A DNA stretch of 64,000 nucleotides from Oceaniglobus trochenteri (lineage in GTDB: Bacteria > Pseudomonadota > Alphaproteobacteria > Rhodobacterales > Rhodobacteraceae): assembly GCF_020529025.1 (NCBI RefSeq), contig NZ_JACNMM010000003.1:434001-498000 (forward strand). The letters are read 5' to 3'. A model generated the notes under the pieces. That model was not told the origin of the DNA. It saw nothing but the letters and a program-made list of their open reading frames with translations, and did no database searches. The first letter of the stretch is position 1, and each line of letters opens with the position of its first letter. The position numbers were made by a program, and so were the translations under genes. Positions 27,350 through 36,171 of this stretch are shown piece after piece.

Positions 27350-28003
27350 TCAGATTCCCAGGAAGGGCTGCGCGATCCTCTGGACAAGGCCGTTGAATTT
27401 CAGCGGCGCGTCGGTGGCAGCCAGGCAGATGCAATCCTCGCCCTGTTCGGCCACGGGGGTGTGATGCACCGCTTCGTTGGCGATTTCGATGTCGCCGCGC
27501 GCGAATCTTCCGTCCTCGTCGCTGAAGGCCCCTTGCAGGACCAGGGTCATTTCAAGGCCCCGGTGGCCGTGATCGGGCAGCCGGGTGCCGGCGGGGATAT
27601 GGAGCAGGCGCAGGCTGGCCCCCGGTGCGGTGTTCAGCCGGGCCTGGCGCAGCCCGCCGCCCATGGCCCGCCAGCGGACCGCCGCAACGTCGGGCCCCGC
27701 ATAGGCCCGCAGCGGGGCCGGAAAGGGCGTGTCGGGTGGCGCGGGTGCCGGCGCCGGGGGCGTGTCATCGGCGTGCGTGGCGATGCGGTGCAGCGTGGCC
27801 TGGAAAGCGCCGGGCGCGAGGGGGCGCGGCGCGCAATCGTCCAGCAGGCAGCCGCCCACCGTTTCGAATTCGCCCAGCCGGGCGCGGCAGTCGTCGCAGA
27901 GGCTGATGTGGGTGGCCACGACCAGGCTGAAGGCCTCGGGGAGCGAGCCGGCGGCATAGCCGATCAGCAGCGGATCGGTGAGGTGATGTTGGATCTGTCC
28001 CAT
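27350..28003 (-). CDS. chrR: ChrR, zinc anti-sigma factor with cupin domain
   Basis: 217 residues. The N-terminal zinc-binding anti-sigma domain carries His6, His32, Cys36 and Cys39 (HISLCDDC), the same pattern as R. sphaeroides ChrR. The C-terminal cupin domain includes HGHRGLEMTLVLQG and is the singlet-oxygen/peroxide-sensing part in that model. ChrR sequesters RpoE until singlet oxygen triggers its proteolysis. It follows rpoE by 13 bases, forming the classical rpoE-chrR operon. Confidence 0.96.
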   Translation of the reverse strand: MGQIQHHLTDPLLIGYAAGSLPEAFSLVVATHISLCDDCRARLGEFETVGGCLLDDCAPRPLAPGAFQATLHRIATHADDTPPAPAPAPPDTPFPAPLRAYAGPDVAAVRWRAMGGGLRQARLNTAPGASLRLLHIPAGTRLPDHGHRGLEMTLVLQGAFSDEDGRFARGDIEIANEAVHHTPVAEQGEDCICLAATDAPLKFNGLVQRIAQPFLGI

Positions 28004-28016
28004 GGTCGGGGTTCTT

Positions 28017-28562
28017 TCACTTCATGGCGTGGCGCAGCCGTTCCAGCGCCAGCCTTATGCGGGATTTTATCGTACCGAGCGGCAGGCCCGTTTCCGCCGC
28101 GATTTCGCTGTGGGACAGCTCGGCATAATAGGCACGTTCGATCAGGACACGTTGTTTTTCGGGAAGCTTCGCCAGGGCGTCGCCCAGTTGCGCGGTTTCC
28201 TGGGCCAGGGCCAGGACATCGCCCTGGTCGGGTTCTTCCTCGGGGCCCCAGGCGATGTCTTCGGGTTCGGGGCGGCGTTGCTTGCGCAGGGCGTCGATCC
28301 GCTTGTTGCGGGCGATGGTGAAGATCCAGGTCGAGACGGCGGCGCGCGAGGGATCGAACTGGTGGGCCTTGTGCCAGAGGGTTGCCATCACGTCCTGCAC
28401 GCAGTCCTCGGCCATGGATTCGGACGCGCCCGAGCGGATCAGGAAGCCCTTGATCCGGGGCGCGAAGTGATCGAACACCGCGCCGAAGGCGGCCTGGTCG
28501 CGGTCCTGCCGGATGCGGCGCATGTATTCGGCCCAGTCTGGTGTTCGGTCAGGATTGGGCAT
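28017..28562 (-). CDS. rpoE: ECF sigma factor RpoE (ECF11, singlet-oxygen response)
   Basis: 181 residues. Region 2 is visible as EDCVQDVMATLWHKAHQFDP and region 4 as LSHSEIAAETGLPLGTIKSR. The pairing with a ChrR-type anti-sigma defines the ECF11 class. It directs transcription of singlet-oxygen and photooxidative stress genes. The ATG at 28562 gives the standard length; the open frame extends 34 codons upstream but is not conserved. An RpoE-like promoter at 28669-28698 suggests autoregulation. Confidence 0.96.
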   Translation of the reverse strand: MPNPDRTPDWAEYMRRIRQDRDQAAFGAVFDHFAPRIKGFLIRSGASESMAEDCVQDVMATLWHKAHQFDPSRAAVSTWIFTIARNKRIDALRKQRRPEPEDIAWGPEEEPDQGDVLALAQETAQLGDALAKLPEKQRVLIERAYYAELSHSEIAAETGLPLGTIKSRIRLALERLRHAMK

Positions 28563-28668
28563 CTTGGTCCTGAATGCTCCGGTCTGGGTGCGGTTGCGCC
28601 GTGGCGAGCACCATACCCCGGGGGGCGGCGCCGTCTGCGTGATATGTACGTTACCGGTTTGCATGTAT

Positions 28669-28698
28669 CAATTACGCCGCAAGTCGCGGGCCGGATCA
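28669..28698 (-). promoter_or_regulatory. Candidate RpoE (ECF11) autoregulatory promoter
   Basis: On the minus strand TGATCC (28698-28693) is followed after 18 bases by TAATTG (28674-28669). The -35 TGATCC matches the R. sphaeroides RpoE consensus and the spacing is right; the -10 is only a partial match. It would give a leader of about 100 bases before the rpoE ATG. It lies in the intergenic region shared with the divergent amine oxidase operon. Confidence 0.6.
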
Positions 28699-28774
28699 CC
28701 GCTTTGCCAACTTTCCTTTAATCTGGCCGGACCCCTGGCGCGTATAGATCCCGAGCAACAGGTTCGGAGACAAG

Positions 28775-30067
28775 ATGCCGTTCGAGACAGGAAAAGCCGC
28801 CGCCCAGAGAATCGCCGTGATCGGCGGGGGCATATCGGGAATGGGGGCGGCGCACATGCTGTCGGACCGTCACCAGGTCGTGCTGTACGAGGCGGCACCG
28901 CGGCTGGGCGGGCATGCACGCACCGTCATCGCGGGCAAGCGGGGCGATCAGCCGGTGGATACCGGGTTCATCGTGTTCAACAAGGTGAATTACCCCAACA
29001 TGGTGCGGCTGTTCGACGATCTGGGCGTGCCCGTGGTGGAAAGCAACATGAGCTTTGGCGCCTCGATCAATGGGGGCGCCCTGGAATACGGGTTGCGCAG
29101 CTTCGGTTCGGTCTTCGCGCAGCGGCGCAACATCGCCAACCCCAGGTTCCTGCGGATGCTGTCGGACATCGCCCGCTTCAACAGCCGCGCGGTTTCCGTT
29201 GCCAACCGCCCCGACATGACCATCCGCGCCTTTCTTGACGCCCTTGGCACCGGCGCGTGGTTTCGCGACTATTACCTGCTGCCGCTTTCGGGGGCGATAT
29301 GGTCGACGCCCACGCGCGGCATCCTGGATTTTCCGGCGCAGGCGATGATTTCATTCTTCCGCAACCATGCCCTGCTGGGCGCGACGGGTCAGCATCAATG
29401 GTACACCGTGAAGGGCGGATCGGTGGAGTATGTCCGCCGCCTTCAGGACCGGATGGAGCGGCGCGGGGTCGATATCCGCACCCGCGCCAGCGTGCAGGAG
29501 GTACGGCGCGGTGCCCAGGGCGTGCAGATCAAGGCCGAGGGGCAGCCGCTGGAGCAGTTCGACCAGGTGGTTCTGGCCACCCATTCGGACGACAGCCTTG
29601 CCCTTCTGGGCGATGCCTCGCCCGCCGAAAGGGCGGCTTTGGGGGCGGTGAAATACCAGCCCAACCGCATCGTGCTGCATTGCGACGAAACGCTGATGCC
29701 GCGCCGCAAGGGGGCCTGGGCCAGCTGGGTCTATGCCGAGCCGAAGGGCGGCGCACAGTCCGACCGGATCGACCTGTCGTACTGGATGAATTCGCTGCAG
29801 CCGATCCCCCGTGACGATCCGATGTTCGTGACCCTGAACAGCACCCGCCCCATCGACCCGGCCAAGATCTATGACGAGGCCGAGTTCCGCCACCCGGTCT
29901 ATGACCTTGCCGCGCTTGAGGGACAGGCGGCGGTGCGGCGCATGAACGGCGCGCGCAACACCTGGTTCTGCGGTGCCTGGATGCGCAACGGCTTTCACGA
30001 GGATGGCCTGTCCAGCGGGCTGGAGGTTGCGGGCGGCATCGCGCAGGGGCATCTTGCCGTGGGATGA
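28775..30067 (+). CDS. FAD-dependent amine oxidase-like oxidoreductase (RSP_1091-type)
   Basis: 430 residues with an N-terminal dinucleotide-binding motif (AVIGGGISGMGAAH) and the COG2907 layout of NAD/FAD-binding amine oxidase-like proteins. By synteny this is the counterpart of R. sphaeroides RSP_1091, divergent from rpoE-chrR. From memory, that gene is tied to RpoE-dependent lipid modification (furan and cyclopropane fatty acid pathway) and to ChrR turnover; I cannot check which exact step. ATG with GGAG at -8. Overlaps the DUF1365 gene by ATGA. Confidence 0.9.
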   Translation: MPFETGKAAAQRIAVIGGGISGMGAAHMLSDRHQVVLYEAAPRLGGHARTVIAGKRGDQPVDTGFIVFNKVNYPNMVRLFDDLGVPVVESNMSFGASINGGALEYGLRSFGSVFAQRRNIANPRFLRMLSDIARFNSRAVSVANRPDMTIRAFLDALGTGAWFRDYYLLPLSGAIWSTPTRGILDFPAQAMISFFRNHALLGATGQHQWYTVKGGSVEYVRRLQDRMERRGVDIRTRASVQEVRRGAQGVQIKAEGQPLEQFDQVVLATHSDDSLALLGDASPAERAALGAVKYQPNRIVLHCDETLMPRRKGAWASWVYAEPKGGAQSDRIDLSYWMNSLQPIPRDDPMFVTLNSTRPIDPAKIYDEAEFRHPVYDLAALEGQAAVRRMNGARNTWFCGAWMRNGFHEDGLSSGLEVAGGIAQGHLAVG

Positions 30068-30822
30068 GGGATTGCGTCGAACATATCGAGGGAACCACCT
30101 TTCACGGTCGGCGCGGGGCAATTTCCAACAGCTTTCGCTATTCCATCGATTATGTCCTGGCCGAGCCCGAACGCACCCAGGACGCGCCCTGGCTTTTCGT
30201 GCGCAACCGGGCGGGGCTGACCTCGCTTCATGACAGCGATCACGGCGGTGCGCCGGGGCAGGGGCGCGGTGCCGCCTGGGTGCGCGAGGTGCTGGCGGCC
30301 CATGGTCTTGCCGTGACGGGGCGCGTCCTGCTTCTGGCGCAACCGCGTGTTCTGGGCCATGTCTTCAACCCGGTGTCGTTCTGGTTGGTCTACGGGGCGG
30401 ATGATACCCTGCGCGTGGTGATCGCCGAGGTCAGCAATACCTTCGGCGACCGGCATTCCTATCTGTGCCATCACGCCGACCTTGCCCCGATCACGCGCGA
30501 GGATACGCTGGAAGCGCGCAAGATATTCCACGTTTCGCCCTTTCAGCCGGTGGGCGGCGGATACCGGTTCCGCTTTGACATCGGCGCCGAGAAGATCGGC
30601 ATCTGGATCGACTATCGCCAGGAGAACGGCGGGCTTTATGCCACGCTGACCGGGCCGCGCCGGGCGCTGAGCAACCGCGCGATCCTTCGCGCCTGTCTGC
30701 GCCGGCCCTTCGGATCGCGCCGGGTGCTGGGGCTGATCCACTGGCAGGCGCTGAAGCTGTGGTGGAAGGGTGCCGGCTATCGCCCCCGCCCCGAACCGCC
30801 CGGAGACGAGGTGAGCCGGTGA
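30064..30822 (+). CDS. DUF1365 protein (RSP_1090-type)
   Basis: 252 residues with the DUF1365 signatures: EGTTFHGRRGAISNSFRYSIDYVLAEP at the N-terminus, LLAQPRVLGHVFNPVSFW and VIAEVSNTFGDRHSYL. The family almost always accompanies COG2907 oxidases and fatty-acid cyclopropane-type methyltransferases. Its reaction is not established. Second gene of the RpoE-linked operon; it overlaps its neighbours on both sides (ATGA upstream, GTGA downstream). Confidence 0.92.
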   Translation: MRDCVEHIEGTTFHGRRGAISNSFRYSIDYVLAEPERTQDAPWLFVRNRAGLTSLHDSDHGGAPGQGRGAAWVREVLAAHGLAVTGRVLLLAQPRVLGHVFNPVSFWLVYGADDTLRVVIAEVSNTFGDRHSYLCHHADLAPITREDTLEARKIFHVSPFQPVGGGYRFRFDIGAEKIGIWIDYRQENGGLYATLTGPRRALSNRAILRACLRRPFGSRRVLGLIHWQALKLWWKGAGYRPRPEPPGDEVSR

Positions 30823-32039
30823 GTGCCGGGCTGGCGCGCTATTCCGTCTTTGCGGCCATGCTGGCCATGGCGGGGCTGCCGATCTATATCCACGCGCCGA
30901 AATTCTATGTCGATCAGCATGGCGTCGGGCTGGGTGTGCTGGGCGCCGTGCTGGCGGCGCTGCGCCTGATCGACGTGGTGCAGGACCCGGTGCTTGGCTG
31001 GCTGGCCGACAGGTTGCGGCGCTGGCGGACCGTGTCGGTCGCGCTGGCCGGGGGGCTGATGGCGGTGTCGATGGTGGCGCTTTTTGCGCTGCCGCCCGCC
31101 CTGCCGCCGGTGGCCTGGTTCGCGGTGACGCTGACCGGGCTATTCTCGGGGTTCAGCTTCCTGACCATCACCTTCTATGCACAGGGGGTTGCCAGGGCCG
31201 GTGCCCTTGGCGCGGGCGGGCATGTGCGCCTGGCGGCCTGGCGGGAAACCGGCGCGCTTCTGGGGGTCTGTCTGGCGGCGGTGGCGCCGACCGCGCTGGT
31301 GGCCAGTGGCGCGCCCTTCGCCGTCTTTGCCTGGGGCTTTGCCGGGCTGGTGGTGCTGGCCATGCTGGCCATGGCGCGCGAATGGTCGGCCGGGGCGGTG
31401 GTGCCGGGGGAAACCGGCCTGCGCCCCATCCTGGCCGACCCGACGGCGCGGCGCCTGTTGCTGATCGCGCTGCTGAACGCGATGCCGGTTGCCGTCACCT
31501 CGACGCTGTTCCTGTTCTTCGTGGAAAGCAGGCTGGAGGCGCCCGGAGCGGCGGGGCCGCTTCTGTTGCTGTTCTTCCTTGCGGCGGCGGTTTCGGCCCC
31601 TCTTTGGGGGCGGATCGCGGCGCGGGTCGGGGAAAAGCGCGCCCTTGTCGCGGGGATGTCACTGGCCATCCTGTCGTTCGCCTTTGCCGCGATGCTGGGG
31701 CCGGGCGACAGCCTGCTGTTCGCGCTGATCTGTGCGGCATCGGGCGCGGCGCTGGGGGCGGACATGACGATCCTGACCGCGATCTTCGCCGCCCGCATGG
31801 GGCGCATCACCACGGGGGCCGAACAGGCCTTTGGCCTCTGGTCCTTCGTCAGCAAGGCGACCCTGGCTTTGGCTGCGGTGATTCTTTTGCCGGTGCTCGA
31901 GATTTCCGGCTTCGAATCGGGAACCGGGAACGATGCTCGCGCGCTTTTTACACTGACAGTGTTATATGCTTTGTTGCCCTGTGTACTCAAGTTGTGTGCG
32001 CTCGCCCTTCTGGCGGGCATGCCCATCGAAAGAGGTTGA
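30819..32039 (+). CDS. MFS transporter of the GPH (glycoside-pentoside-hexuronide) type
   Basis: 406 residues with about 12 transmembrane helices. The N-terminal pattern LAMAGLPIYIHAPKFYVDQ and the loop DVVQDPVLGWLADRLRRW are typical of MFS_2/GPH transporters. GTG start at 30819 overlapping the DUF1365 stop (GTGA); the longer frame from 30759 lies inside DUF1365. Its position in the lipid-modification operon suggests it moves a lipid or precursor, not a sugar, but no substrate can be read from the sequence. Confidence 0.87.
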   Translation: MSAGLARYSVFAAMLAMAGLPIYIHAPKFYVDQHGVGLGVLGAVLAALRLIDVVQDPVLGWLADRLRRWRTVSVALAGGLMAVSMVALFALPPALPPVAWFAVTLTGLFSGFSFLTITFYAQGVARAGALGAGGHVRLAAWRETGALLGVCLAAVAPTALVASGAPFAVFAWGFAGLVVLAMLAMAREWSAGAVVPGETGLRPILADPTARRLLLIALLNAMPVAVTSTLFLFFVESRLEAPGAAGPLLLLFFLAAAVSAPLWGRIAARVGEKRALVAGMSLAILSFAFAAMLGPGDSLLFALICAASGAALGADMTILTAIFAARMGRITTGAEQAFGLWSFVSKATLALAAVILLPVLEISGFESGTGNDARALFTLTVLYALLPCVLKLCALALLAGMPIERG

Positions 32040-32042
32040 TCG

Positions 32043-32606
32043 ATGGTGGTTGTTATCTGGTTTCTTGCGGGCATCCTTCTGGTGGTGGCGGTGATCGTCC
32101 TGCGACATTACTTCGCGTCCTTCAGCGGACAGCGCCCGTCCGACTATGATCACCTCGGCCCCGAATTCGATCTGCGCCGACACCTTGGGGGGCCGTTGCA
32201 ATGTGATGGCGTGATCTATGGGCCCGGCGGGCGCATCACGTCGCGGTTCACCGCCGACATGACGGGAAGCTGGGACGGGGCAAAGGGAACGCTGGATCAG
32301 GTGTTCCGCTATGACAACGGCGAGAGGCAGGAGCGCGCCTGGCACCTGGCACTGGACGACGAGGGGCGGTTTCGCGCTGACGCCGAGGATGTGATCGGCA
32401 CCGGGCGCGGCGCGCAATCCGGGCCGACCGTGCAACTGAAATACACCATCCGATTGCCAAAGGAGTCCGGTGGCCACATTCTGAACGTCATTGACTGGAT
32501 GTACCTGGTGGACCAGACGACGATCATAAACCGCAGCCAGTTTCGAAAATACGGAATCAAGGTGGCCGAATTGGTCGCCACAATACGACCAAAGGACAAG
32601 ACATGA
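32043..32606 (+). CDS. DUF3833 membrane-anchored lipocalin-like protein
   Basis: 187 residues beginning with a single hydrophobic anchor (VVIWFLAGILLVVAVIVL), then a beta-rich domain with the DUF3833 features: RGAQSGPTVQLKYTIRLP and the conserved WMYLVDQTTIINRSQF strand. The anchor lacks a lipobox, so it is a membrane-tethered rather than lipid-anchored form. Function unknown; it accompanies COG2907/DUF1365 lipid genes in many genomes. It begins 3 bases after the MFS stop and overlaps the SDR gene. Confidence 0.85.
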   Translation: MVVVIWFLAGILLVVAVIVLRHYFASFSGQRPSDYDHLGPEFDLRRHLGGPLQCDGVIYGPGGRITSRFTADMTGSWDGAKGTLDQVFRYDNGERQERAWHLALDDEGRFRADAEDVIGTGRGAQSGPTVQLKYTIRLPKESGGHILNVIDWMYLVDQTTIINRSQFRKYGIKVAELVATIRPKDKT

Positions 32607-33346
32607 GGGAATGGAACGGGAAACGATACTGGCTTGTGGGGGCTTCCGAAGGGCTGGGCCGGGCGCTGGCCCGGCGGCTGAGCGCGGCCGGTGCCGAGGT
32701 GATCCTCAGCGCGCGCAGTGCCGACCGCCTGAAGGACCTGGCCGATGACCTGCCGGGCAAGGCCAGTGTCGTGACCTGTGACGTGACCGACCCCGAAAGC
32801 CTGCGCCGCGCCGCCGAAGAGGCGGGCGACATCGACGGGCTGGTCTATCTGGCCGGTGTCTACTGGCCGCAGAAGGCCGGCGAATGGAACGCCGAACAGG
32901 TGGCCGCCATGTGCGACGTGAACTTCGGCGGCTGTGCCCGGGTTCTGGGCCAGGTGGTGCCGAAGATGGCGCAGAAGGGGGCCGGGCATATCGTGGTGAC
33001 AGGCTCGATCTCGGGGTATCGCGGCTTGCCAGGGTCGATCGGTTATGGCGCGTCGAAGGCGGGTGTGATGCACCTGGCCGAACAGCTTTACGGCGAAATG
33101 CGCGGTTCGGGTGTCGGTGTCCAACTGGTGAACCCGGGCTTCATCCGCACCCGCCTGACCGACAAGAATGATTTCAAGATGCCCTTCATCATGGAACCGG
33201 ACGAGGCCGCGCAGGAGGTCTTCGAACACATGCAGGGCGAAGGCTTCAAGAAGAGCTTCCCCATGGGGTTCGCCGCGATGTTCCGCCTGTCGCAGTTCCT
33301 GCCCGACTGGCTGTATTACCGGCTGTATTTCAGCGGCAAGCGCTGA
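32603..33346 (+). CDS. Short-chain dehydrogenase/reductase
   Basis: 247 residues of the SDR family. The Rossmann motif VGASEGLG near residue 13 corresponds to TGxxxGxG, and the catalytic pattern includes TGSISGYRG and YGASKAG (YxxxK). It probably reduces or oxidises a hydroxyl or keto group using NAD(P)H. Last gene of the five-gene cluster divergent from rpoE, matching the position of RSP_1087 in R. sphaeroides. The specific substrate is unknown. It converges with trkH after 3 bases. Confidence 0.9.
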   Translation: MREWNGKRYWLVGASEGLGRALARRLSAAGAEVILSARSADRLKDLADDLPGKASVVTCDVTDPESLRRAAEEAGDIDGLVYLAGVYWPQKAGEWNAEQVAAMCDVNFGGCARVLGQVVPKMAQKGAGHIVVTGSISGYRGLPGSIGYGASKAGVMHLAEQLYGEMRGSGVGVQLVNPGFIRTRLTDKNDFKMPFIMEPDEAAQEVFEHMQGEGFKKSFPMGFAAMFRLSQFLPDWLYYRLYFSGKR

Positions 33347-33349
33347 GTC

Positions 33350-34669
33350 CTACCCGAGGTAGATCTGCCCCTCGGGATAGCGCACCCGCGGTTTCGACCG
33401 GGTCGCCAGGAAGAACCCGAGGGTCAGGGGCCCCACCCGGCCAAGGAACATCACGACGATCACGATCAGCCGGCCGGCGGTGTTCAACTCGCCGGTTTCG
33501 CCCATGGACAGGCCGACCGTCCCGAAGGCCGAGGCGATTTCAAAGCTGAGCTTGAGGAAATCGCCGTCCTGCACCACCATCAGCATGAACAGCGAGACCA
33601 TGACCAGCAAAAGGCTGATCGTGGTCAGGGCCAGCACCTTCATGATCTCGGTCGCGGCGATGCTGCGCCCGAAGGCGCGCAGTTCCGAATGGCGGCGGAA
33701 AAAGGCGATGGTGGCCAGGATCAGCACGATGAAGGTTGTCACCTTGATCCCCCCGGCGGTCGAGGCGCTGCCGCCGCCGATCAGCATGAGGGATATGGTG
33801 ATCAGCACGGTTTCATCGTGCATGGCCGAGGTGTCGATGGTGTTGAACCCGGCGGTGCGCGGCGTGACCCCTTGGAACCACGACACCATGGCCTTTTCCC
33901 AGGCGTGATCGAACAGGCCCAGGGTGGCGGGGTTGTTCCACTCCAGAAGCGCAAAGCTGAGACTGCCCCAGGCGATCAGGCCCAGGGTGCCGACGATCAT
34001 CAGTTTCGTGTGCATCGAAAGCCGGTTCCAGGCCCGCACGCGCATGATGTCACCGATCACCACGAAGCCCAGGCCGCTGATCACGAACATCAGCGGAATC
34101 ACCAGGTTGACGAGGGGATTGGTGGCAAAGCCCGACAGGCTGTCGGAAAACAGCGAGAAGCCGGCGTTGTTGAAGGCCGAGACCGAGTGAAACACCGCCT
34201 GCCACAGGCCCGGCCGCCAGCCGAATTCCGGCACGAAGACCGCCGCCAGAAGGAGTGCGCCCAAGACTTCGACCGCGATGGCGATCTTCATCACCCGCAG
34301 GGCCAGTTTCCCCAGGTTCGACAGTGATGTCTGGTTCAGATCCTCGCGCAGGACCATGCGCTGGGGCAGGTTGATCGGGATGCCCAGCACCGACAGCAGC
34401 AGCACCGCAAAGGTCATCAGGCCCAGCCCGCCCATCTGGATCAGGACGGCCACCACCGCCTGTCCGAAGGGGGTAAAGGCGCTGCCGGTGTCCACCACGG
34501 CCAGCCCGGTCACGGTCACGGCCGAGGTCGAGGTGAATAGCGCCTCCATCCAGCCCACGCTGTCGTCATGGGCCAGGGGCAGGCGCAGGATGATGGTGCC
34601 CACCACGATCAGGGCAAGGTAAAGCAGCGCCAGAAGCGCGGGCGGGGGCAGTTTGCGCAGGGCGATCAA
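33350..34669 (-). CDS. trkH: TrkH/KtrB family potassium transporter
   Basis: 439 residues with four repeated M1-P-M2 units. The four pore loops can be read as SAVTVTGLAVVD, VSAFNNAGFSLF, TPRTAGFNTID and ASAFGTVGLSMG, each centred on the selectivity-filter glycine. It imports K+ together with the TrkA/KtrA subunit encoded just upstream. The start is a TTG at 34669, one base after the trkA stop, with no separate ribosome site, so it relies on coupling to trkA translation. Confidence 0.94.
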   Translation of the reverse strand: MIALRKLPPPALLALLYLALIVVGTIILRLPLAHDDSVGWMEALFTSTSAVTVTGLAVVDTGSAFTPFGQAVVAVLIQMGGLGLMTFAVLLLSVLGIPINLPQRMVLREDLNQTSLSNLGKLALRVMKIAIAVEVLGALLLAAVFVPEFGWRPGLWQAVFHSVSAFNNAGFSLFSDSLSGFATNPLVNLVIPLMFVISGLGFVVIGDIMRVRAWNRLSMHTKLMIVGTLGLIAWGSLSFALLEWNNPATLGLFDHAWEKAMVSWFQGVTPRTAGFNTIDTSAMHDETVLITISLMLIGGGSASTAGGIKVTTFIVLILATIAFFRRHSELRAFGRSIAATEIMKVLALTTISLLLVMVSLFMLMVVQDGDFLKLSFEIASAFGTVGLSMGETGELNTAGRLIVIVVMFLGRVGPLTLGFFLATRSKPRVRYPEGQIYLG

Positions 34670-34670
34670 G

Positions 34671-35336
34671 TCACACCGTATCCGCGAACTGGCGCAGGTT
34701 GCTGCGCTGGCCCAGGATCATCAGGCGGTCGTTTTCCTCAAGCGTGCAATCGGCGTGTTCGCTGCCCTTGTAGGTGCTGCCCTGCATGACGCCGACACAA
34801 CGCAGATCGAAGCGTTCCAGCAGGTTCAGATCGGCCAGGGATTTCCCGGCCAGCCGTTCGGGCACCACGATGTTGACGACGTGAAACCCGTTGCCCAGGC
34901 TGACGTAATCGCGCACCAGCGGATTGTGCAGCATCTGGGCGATATGGCGGCCCATCTGTTCCTCGGGGTGGATGATCCGGTCGACGCCGACCTTCGACAG
35001 GATGCGGTGGTGCATCCGGGTGGTGGCCTTGGCCCAGACCTCGGGAACGCCGGCCATCTTCACCGTGATCGACGACACGATGCTGGCTTCAAGATCCTCG
35101 CCCATGGCGATGACGGCCACGTCGTATCCGTCCAGCCCCATTTCGCGCAGCGCCGCTTCGTCGCCGCCGTCGGCGATCACGCATTGCGACAGCTCGTCTG
35201 CCATGCGGTTCACCGCCGCCGGGTCACGGTCGATCCCCAGGACGTAGTTGTCGAAGCGGGCCAGTTCCTTGGCGATGGTCGCCCCGAACGAGCCAAGCCC
35301 GATCACGGCGAAGTTGCGACGTTTCAAGTTGGGCAT
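34671..35336 (-). CDS. trkA: TrkA/KtrA potassium channel regulatory subunit
   Basis: 221 residues with an N-terminal RCK_N domain (nucleotide-binding motif VIGLGSFGATIAKELA near residue 11) and a C-terminal RCK_C/TrkA_C domain (from about residue 140). It gates the TrkH channel in response to ATP/ADP or NADH. A single RCK pair matches the KtrA form rather than the duplicated E. coli TrkA. It is the upstream gene of the trkA-trkH operon. Confidence 0.94.
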   Translation of the reverse strand: MPNLKRRNFAVIGLGSFGATIAKELARFDNYVLGIDRDPAAVNRMADELSQCVIADGGDEAALREMGLDGYDVAVIAMGEDLEASIVSSITVKMAGVPEVWAKATTRMHHRILSKVGVDRIIHPEEQMGRHIAQMLHNPLVRDYVSLGNGFHVVNIVVPERLAGKSLADLNLLERFDLRCVGVMQGSTYKGSEHADCTLEENDRLMILGQRSNLRQFADTV

Positions 35337-35375
35337 TGCACGCGGCCTTTGCTGTCAGTGCGCCGGTTGCCCCGC

Positions 35376-36035
35376 CTAGATATGGGTGCGGGCGTGAAAC
35401 CGGTCGGCCCGCTCAAGATGGGGCAGGGCGTTGAAGGTGTCCAGCAACAGGGCATTGCCGCCTTTCACATAGCGGTGCAGCGAGGTGTTGTTGATCTGCA
35501 GCAGGACATTGGCATAGCTGGCCACCTCAAGGCGCAGCAGAACCCGCATCGCCATCCCGATCAGCCCGCCCGAGGTGACCAGCATCACCCGCCCGCCCAG
35601 CGATTCGGCGTGGTCGATGATGGCCCGCACGCGCCCCTCGAAGGCGGCGAAGGTTTCCAGTTCGCTGTGAAGCTGCCCGGCCTCCCATGCGGTCATGAGT
35701 TGCGGCATGTGGTGAAGGAATTCGTCGCGGTCCCTTGGCATCGGGATGGCGTGGTTGTCGCGCAGCGACGTGGCCAGCCCGTAATAATCCAGCTCGTTCA
35801 GGCGCGCGTCCTGGCTGAATTCAAGGTCCAGGCAGGAGGCAATGGCCTTTGCGGTGTCGTGCTGGCGGTTCAGGGTGCCGCAGATGACGTGATCGAAGGT
35901 TTGCCGCGTGTCGCGCAGGTGTTCGCCCAGCCATGCCGCCTGTTGGCGGCCCAGGTCGGACAGGCGGTCATACCCGGCCTCGTCCGTCGCGGCGGAATTT
36001 GCCTGCCCGTGGCGCACCAGTGTGATTTCAACCAT
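35376..36035 (-). CDS. Histidine phosphatase family protein
   Basis: 219 residues. The branch-2-like motif VRHGQANS at the N-terminus contains the phosphorylated His, with a second His in VMLVTSGGLIGM (replacing the common GGxIR). Members include phosphoglycerate mutase-like and broad-specificity phosphatases. Substrate unknown. It lies 39 bases upstream of trkA on the same strand and 136 bases from tctA, so it may be the first gene of a trk unit or independent. Confidence 0.85.
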   Translation of the reverse strand: MVEITLVRHGQANSAATDEAGYDRLSDLGRQQAAWLGEHLRDTRQTFDHVICGTLNRQHDTAKAIASCLDLEFSQDARLNELDYYGLATSLRDNHAIPMPRDRDEFLHHMPQLMTAWEAGQLHSELETFAAFEGRVRAIIDHAESLGGRVMLVTSGGLIGMAMRVLLRLEVASYANVLLQINNTSLHRYVKGGNALLLDTFNALPHLERADRFHARTHI

Positions 36036-36171
36036 GCCGCTCTCCCTTGTCTGGGTGGGATTTGGCCCATGGGCGCGGGATGTGCAACACGGCTTTGGAA
36101 AACAGGCGCCCGCCAGCGCAGGGGCCCGGGGGAACCGACCACCCCGGGCGGGGGCGGTCGGTTCGTCGGTG

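Noticed and set aside
36133-36162. AACCGACC/GGTCGGTT palindrome downstream of tctA as a terminator
   Set aside because: The 8-bp arms are separated by a 14-base G/C spacer and followed by no T run, so it is not listed as a terminator.
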